Below are positions 32,814 to 35,713 of a DNA stretch of 35,713 nt, piece by piece (position 1 is the stretch's first letter; every line of letters begins with the position of its first letter). Origin of the DNA: Verrucomicrobiaceae bacterium (lineage in GTDB: Bacteria > Verrucomicrobiota > Verrucomicrobiia > Verrucomicrobiales > Verrucomicrobiaceae); assembly GCA_027489965.1 (NCBI GenBank), contig JAIXZA010000037.1, positions 1 to 35,713 of the forward strand. Reading direction: 5' to 3'. Made by a program: the position numbers and the translations under genes. Below the pieces are notes generated by a model. It did not search any database and was not told the DNA's origin. It saw only the letters and a program-made list of their open reading frames with translations.

Positions 32814-34900
32814 GTGAGCGCCCGTCAGATTCCTTTCACCCGCTTCTTCGGCACCATCTGGTCAACACCCTTGGGTGGCCGGGACTGAGGCCGCTGCAAG
32901 AATTGGCAGCTGCGCCGATTCTCGCAGGCGAGCACGCATTGATCATCGCACCAACCGCCGGTGGTAAAACCGAGGCTGCCGTGCTGCCAGCCATCTCCCG
33001 ACTTCTCTCGGAAAACTGGGAAGGCACATCGATCCTCTACCTGTGCCCGCTGAAGGCGTTGCTCAACAACCTGCACGGTCGTCTGGAAACATACTTCGGC
33101 ATGGTCGGCTACGAAGTCGGCTTGTGGCATGGAGATGTGTCTCCATCTGATCGGAAGAAGATCGAAACTAACAAGCCTGCATGTCTGCTGACGACTCCCG
33201 AGTCTCTGGAGGTGATGATGATTTCGAGCCGCCGGGAACTGCGGGAGCTTTTGGTCAACGTAAGGATGGTGGTGATCGATGAGATCCACGCCTTTGCGGG
33301 AGATGATCGCGGTCTTCACCTGCTTGCAGTTGTCGAGAGAGTTCAGCGTCTGGCGGGGAGGGAGTTTCAACGCATCGGGCTTTCGGCGACGGTAGGCAAC
33401 CCGGAGACTCTAATCGACTGGCTCGCGGGGCACTGCCAAGGTACGCGGCGCGTGGTGTCGGTCGCAGCGGCCAGCGTCGAAGCTGATGTCTGCGTCGATT
33501 ATGTCGCCAGTCTGGAGAACGCCGCTCATGTGATCAGTAGGCTCCACGAAGGCGAAAAGAGACTCGTGTTTTGCGATAGCCGGCGACGCGTCGAGGAGTT
33601 GGCCGTGATGCTGCGGGAACGTGGTATCAGCACGTTTGTCTCCCACAGCTCGCTCAGCGCCGGGCAGCGGCGCGAAGCCGAGGCCGCGTTCAGCTCGGAC
33701 TCGAACTGCGTCATCGTTGCGACCAGCACCCTCGAACTCGGCATCGACGTGGGGGATCTCGACCGTGTCATCCAGATCGACGCACCCGGGACAGTGGCTT
33801 CGTTCCTCCAGCGGATCGGGCGCACCGGGCGGCGGCCCGGTTCGTCGCGCAACTGCCTGTTTCTGGCGACCTCGGACAACGCGCTTCTCCATGCGACCGC
33901 CTTGGTGTCACTCTGGGAGAAAGGCTACGTTGAACCCATCGTCGCGCCGCATGACCCGTATCATCTGTTCGTCCAGCAACTTCTCGCGCTGGCACTTCAG
34001 ACCGGCGGTATCCGTGCCGATGGCTGGAGAGATTGGCTGGGGAGGTTCCCTGCCTTCGCCAACTTACCGGCAGAGGATGTCGCAAGTCTGATCCAATACC
34101 TGATCGACTCGGAGATCCTGTTCTCAGACGGCGTCCTGCTATCCATCGGCGACGAAGGCGAGAAGCGCTTCGGACGCAGGCACTTCCTCGAACTCGTCTC
34201 AGTCTTCACATCGCCACCTTTGTTCGACGTGGTGCATGGCAACAACAGCATCGGCATGGTCGACTGGCTGACCGTAGCCGTGGAGGAGGGCAAGGAGCGG
34301 AGACCTCTGATCCTGAGTGGCCGTGCGTGGGACATCCATGACATCGACTTCTCCGGTCGCAAGGTCTTCGTCACCCCAAGCACCGCGAAGGGTCGCGCCC
34401 GGTGGTATGGCCAGGGACAGGGGCTATCGTTCGAGATGGCTCGCGGCATACGGGACATTCTTCTCTCCGATGAAAACTCGCCGCGCTGGTCGAACCGCTG
34501 CAAAATCCAAGTCGGAATTCTCCGGGACGATTACCGCTCCAAGGGCGTGGAGAGTTCCTGCTGTGTCGTTGATCAGGCGGAGAACCACGTGGTCTGGTGG
34601 AACTTCGCCGGCCGTTTCCTCAACGAGGCCTTCGCCTCGGTCTTGGAGTCCAATGCAGGCACCAACGCTCGGTTTGACGACTTCTGCCTCAGGGTGCCCT
34701 ACGAGACGGATGTCAGCTTGGTAAGCAGCACGATCAGGAGGGTGCTCGCCGAGCCTGACGCACTACAACACCTGCCCATCTCGAAGCAGTGGCTGGACGG
34801 ATTGAAGTTCTCGGACTGCTTGCCGGAGCGCTTCGCCTCAATGGCCGCAAGGGGGCGCGTCAGGGTGGACGAGGAAGTGCTCAGCAAGATCCAGATTTAG
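32810..34900 (+). CDS. brxHI: BREX Lhr-like DEAD/DEAH-box helicase BrxHI
   Basis: The protein has 696 residues. The GTG start at 32810 overlaps the brxD stop (GTGA). SF2 motifs in order: motif I APTAGGKTEAAVLP (about 47), motif Ia LYLCPLKALLNNLHGRL, motif II VVIDEIHAFAGDDRGLHL (DEIH, about 157), motif III GLSATVGNPETL, motif V ATSTLELGIDVGDLD, and motif VI QRIGRTGRRPG (about 337). An Lhr-like C-terminal half follows. BrxHI is the last core gene of type 2 BREX. It closes the operon; only decayed sequence follows before the right end of the island. Confidence 0.93.
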   Translation: MSERPSDSFHPLLRHHLVNTLGWPGLRPLQELAAAPILAGEHALIIAPTAGGKTEAAVLPAISRLLSENWEGTSILYLCPLKALLNNLHGRLETYFGMVGYEVGLWHGDVSPSDRKKIETNKPACLLTTPESLEVMMISSRRELRELLVNVRMVVIDEIHAFAGDDRGLHLLAVVERVQRLAGREFQRIGLSATVGNPETLIDWLAGHCQGTRRVVSVAAASVEADVCVDYVASLENAAHVISRLHEGEKRLVFCDSRRRVEELAVMLRERGISTFVSHSSLSAGQRREAEAAFSSDSNCVIVATSTLELGIDVGDLDRVIQIDAPGTVASFLQRIGRTGRRPGSSRNCLFLATSDNALLHATALVSLWEKGYVEPIVAPHDPYHLFVQQLLALALQTGGIRADGWRDWLGRFPAFANLPAEDVASLIQYLIDSEILFSDGVLLSIGDEGEKRFGRRHFLELVSVFTSPPLFDVVHGNNSIGMVDWLTVAVEEGKERRPLILSGRAWDIHDIDFSGRKVFVTPSTAKGRARWYGQGQGLSFEMARGIRDILLSDENSPRWSNRCKIQVGILRDDYRSKGVESSCCVVDQAENHVVWWNFAGRFLNEAFASVLESNAGTNARFDDFCLRVPYETDVSLVSSTIRRVLAEPDALQHLPISKQWLDGLKFSDCLPERFASMAARGRVRVDEEVLSKIQI

Positions 34901-34941
34901 AGGCGACTCGGCTCGAAGCGTGAAAGTACGCTGCGACCTCG

Positions 34942-35049
34942 TCACTTGATACCCACTCCACAGCATTCACGGAACGACTTGCTGCTGCCGCACACGCAGG
35001 TGTCACTGGTCACTTCAAAGTGCACCACTTCGGAGGTGGTGCTTTCCAC
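34942..35049 (-). pseudogene. SEC-C motif C-terminal remnant
   Basis: On the minus strand a short frame ends at the TGA at 34942-34944 and encodes VVHFEVTSDTCVCGS, SKSFRECCGVGIK. The pattern C-x-CGS...CC is the zinc-binding SEC-C motif found at the C-terminus of SecA and of many unrelated proteins. Only about 33 residues remain before an in-frame stop at 35053-35055, and no start with a ribosome site is visible. It is in the same minus-strand frame as the istB fragment immediately upstream. It looks like the tail of a destroyed gene. Confidence 0.5.
35023..35043. terminator. Hairpin downstream of the BREX operon
   Basis: GCACCAC (35023-35029) pairs with GTGGTGC (35037-35043) around a TTCGG-containing loop, and a short TTT follows. 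It is the first clear stem-loop after brxHI (about 120 bp downstream) and could end the operon transcript. The U-tract is poor and the arms overlap the SEC-C remnant, so this is a weak terminator call. Confidence 0.3.
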
Positions 35050-35052
35050 TGA

Positions 35053-35366
35053 TCAGGGTGCTGCATGGCAAGTGGGGATGCCGGGAGCCGCGCGCGGCCT
35101 TCGCGTCGGCTTTGGCTGCCTTCCCGTCAGTTCCGCGGTGCGCCCGGTCATCTCGATGATCTCGGCCTTGGAAAGCAGGCGGTCGAGGATGGCTCCCGCC
35201 GTCGGAACGTCTCCGGGCAGTTTTCCCCAGTCCTCGACGGGACGGTTCGAGGTCATGAGCGTCGACCGCGACCCGTGACGGCGCAGGATGATCTCAAGGA
35301 GGATCTCGCCGCTCCTGGCGGGCAGTTCCTTCAGCCCCATGTCGTCGATGATGAGCAGCTCAGGTG
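35053..35366 (-). pseudogene. IS21-family IstB ATPase, C-terminal fragment
   Basis: Minus-strand sequence PELLIIDDMGLKELPARSGE, then TLMTSNRPVEDWGKLPGDVP and GAILDRLLSKAEIIEMTGR, is the C-terminal half of IstB. IstB is the AAA+ helper ATPase of IS21 transposases, with the Walker B (LLIIDDMG) and sensor (TSNRP) segments. The N-terminal half with Walker A is absent: homology stops at about 35366, a few bases from the arm-type repeat at 35378. No istA is present. It is a non-functional insertion-sequence remnant at the island's right edge. Confidence 0.85.
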
Positions 35367-35377
35367 GATGGGGGGAT

Positions 35378-35399
35378 CTGTAACCATTCTGTAACCACG
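35378..35399 (+). other. Putative integrase arm-type site, right
   Basis: CTGTAACCA, TTC, TGTAACCACG matches the left-end site at 604-625 in 19 of 22 positions and in the same orientation. It lies 82 bp inside the right attachment repeat. A pair of sites inside both ends is expected for integrase arm binding. No other copy of the whole 22-bp unit was noticed in the window. Confidence 0.5.
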
Positions 35400-35410
35400 A
35401 AAACCCGCAA

Positions 35411-35449
35411 TCCGGTGCAATTTTCTGCATTCCGGTGCAATTTTCTGCA
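35411..35449 (+). repeat. Two 19-bp direct repeats near the right end
   Basis: TCCGGTGCAATTTTCTGCA occurs at 35411-35429 and again at 35431-35449, with a 20-bp period. Similar GGTGCAA...CTGCA repeats occur at termini of some IS21-like elements, which would fit the adjacent istB fragment. Alternatively they are accessory sites for the integrase or excisionase. The sequence does not decide. Confidence 0.6.
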
Positions 35450-35481
35450 CTTCCGAAGTTTCCCTGCAAGTCTTTGATTTC

Positions 35482-35542
35482 CAGCGAATTAGCTGGAGCC
35501 GGTGAGCGGATTTGAACCGCTGACCCGCGCATTACGAATGCG
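35482..35542. repeat. Right attachment site (attR-type 61-bp direct repeat)
   Basis: It is identical to 509-569. Here the repeat is continuous with the 5' half of the tRNA gene, so integration leaves a functional tRNA whose 3' half is supplied by the island. Identity ends at 35542, inside the anticodon arm. Confidence 0.93.
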
Positions 35543-35568
35543 CTGCTCTACCACTGAGCTACACCGGC
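35494..35568 (-). tRNA. tRNA-Thr (anticodon CGU), integration target
   Basis: The minus strand folds into a complete cloverleaf of 75 nt. The acceptor stem GCCGGTG pairs with CACCGGC. A short D arm (AGCTCAGTGGTAGAGC) follows, then the anticodon stem-loop GCGCA-TTCGTAA-TGCGC with anticodon CGT, the T arm GCGGTTCAAATCCGC, discriminator T and an encoded CCA. The anticodon reads ACG, threonine. The 3' half lies inside the attachment repeat. The right flank 35569-35713 shows no gene. Confidence 0.95.
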
Positions 35569-35713
35569 GAGTGATTTGGGGGGGAGAGGGTAATTTGGGG
35601 AGAGGGAGTGGTTTGTCAAGTGGGCTGGTGAGTTTGTCCCTTGCGTGTGGCTGGGGTGCTTTCTATAAGCGGCGCGTCTGATGAGTGAAGCGATCTTATT
35701 CCAGCGAGTGACG

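Noticed and set aside
1..35713. CRISPR arrays or cas genes
   Set aside because: No regularly spaced repeats with unique spacers were seen. The only tandem arrays are the 4 x 21-bp coding repeat and the two-copy repeat at 35411-35449.
1..35713. Conjugation, capsid or terminase genes that would explain transfer
   Set aside because: No relaxase, type IV secretion, portal, capsid or large-terminase motifs were seen in any long frame.

Overview
The window looks like one integrated genomic island, about 35 kb long, in a GC-rich bacterium that is most likely a member of the Verrucomicrobiota. That host assignment is inference. It rests on the high GC content, on the DUF1552-like protein tail in the left flank, and on C-terminal sequence styles (ending in RFFRTRIVKK or RRFVRLRVTRR) that I associate with verrucomicrobial exported proteins.

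Boundaries. A complete tRNA-Thr(CGU) gene lies on the minus strand at 35494-35568. A 61-bp perfect direct repeat containing its 3' half is found at 509-569 and 35482-35542, so the island spans roughly 509-35542. A tyrosine recombinase gene (666-1898) sits immediately inside the left end. A near-identical 22-bp TGTAACCA-type double motif occurs just inside both ends (604-625 and 35378-35399) and looks like arm-type integrase sites.

Layout. (1) 1-508: chromosomal flank with the tail of a gene and a REP-like hairpin. (2) 509-6070: integration and replication module, made of the integrase, a hypothetical gene, a small excisionase-like HTH protein, an AEP-like primase and a P4/D5-type SF3 helicase, followed by a 15-bp inverted repeat. 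(3) 6270-8740: loosely packed cargo and decay, with an exported protein, a small RHH-like protein, two hypothetical genes and a broken reading frame. (4) 9153-34900: a dense, all-plus-strand defence operon. Its backbone is a complete type 2 BREX (Pgl) set in canonical order: pglW, pglX, pglY, pglZ, brxD, brxHI. (5) 34901-35481: remnants of a SEC-C protein and an IS21 istB gene, then att-associated repeats. (6) 35494-35713: the tRNA gene and the right flank.

The most interesting part is what is inserted in the BREX backbone. Five genes lie between pglW and pglX: a PD-(D/E)XK-like protein coupled to pglW, a short AbiEi-like antitoxin protein, an AlbA_2/Schlafen-like ATPase carrying a 4 x 21-bp tandem repeat, an unrecognised 415-aa protein, and a class III nucleotide-cyclase-like protein resembling Pycsar cyclases. 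Four more lie between pglX and pglY: a putative toxin, an MqsA-like zinc-finger/HTH antitoxin and a SecB-like chaperone, which together look like a toxin-antitoxin-chaperone (TAC) module with its own palindromic operator, plus an unrecognised 274-aa protein. Spacing is tight throughout, often with 1-4 nt stop/start overlaps, so these genes are probably co-expressed as a composite anti-phage locus. No conjugation, capsid or packaging genes are visible. The element therefore looks like a self-integrating, possibly self-replicating satellite-like island whose means of transfer is unknown.
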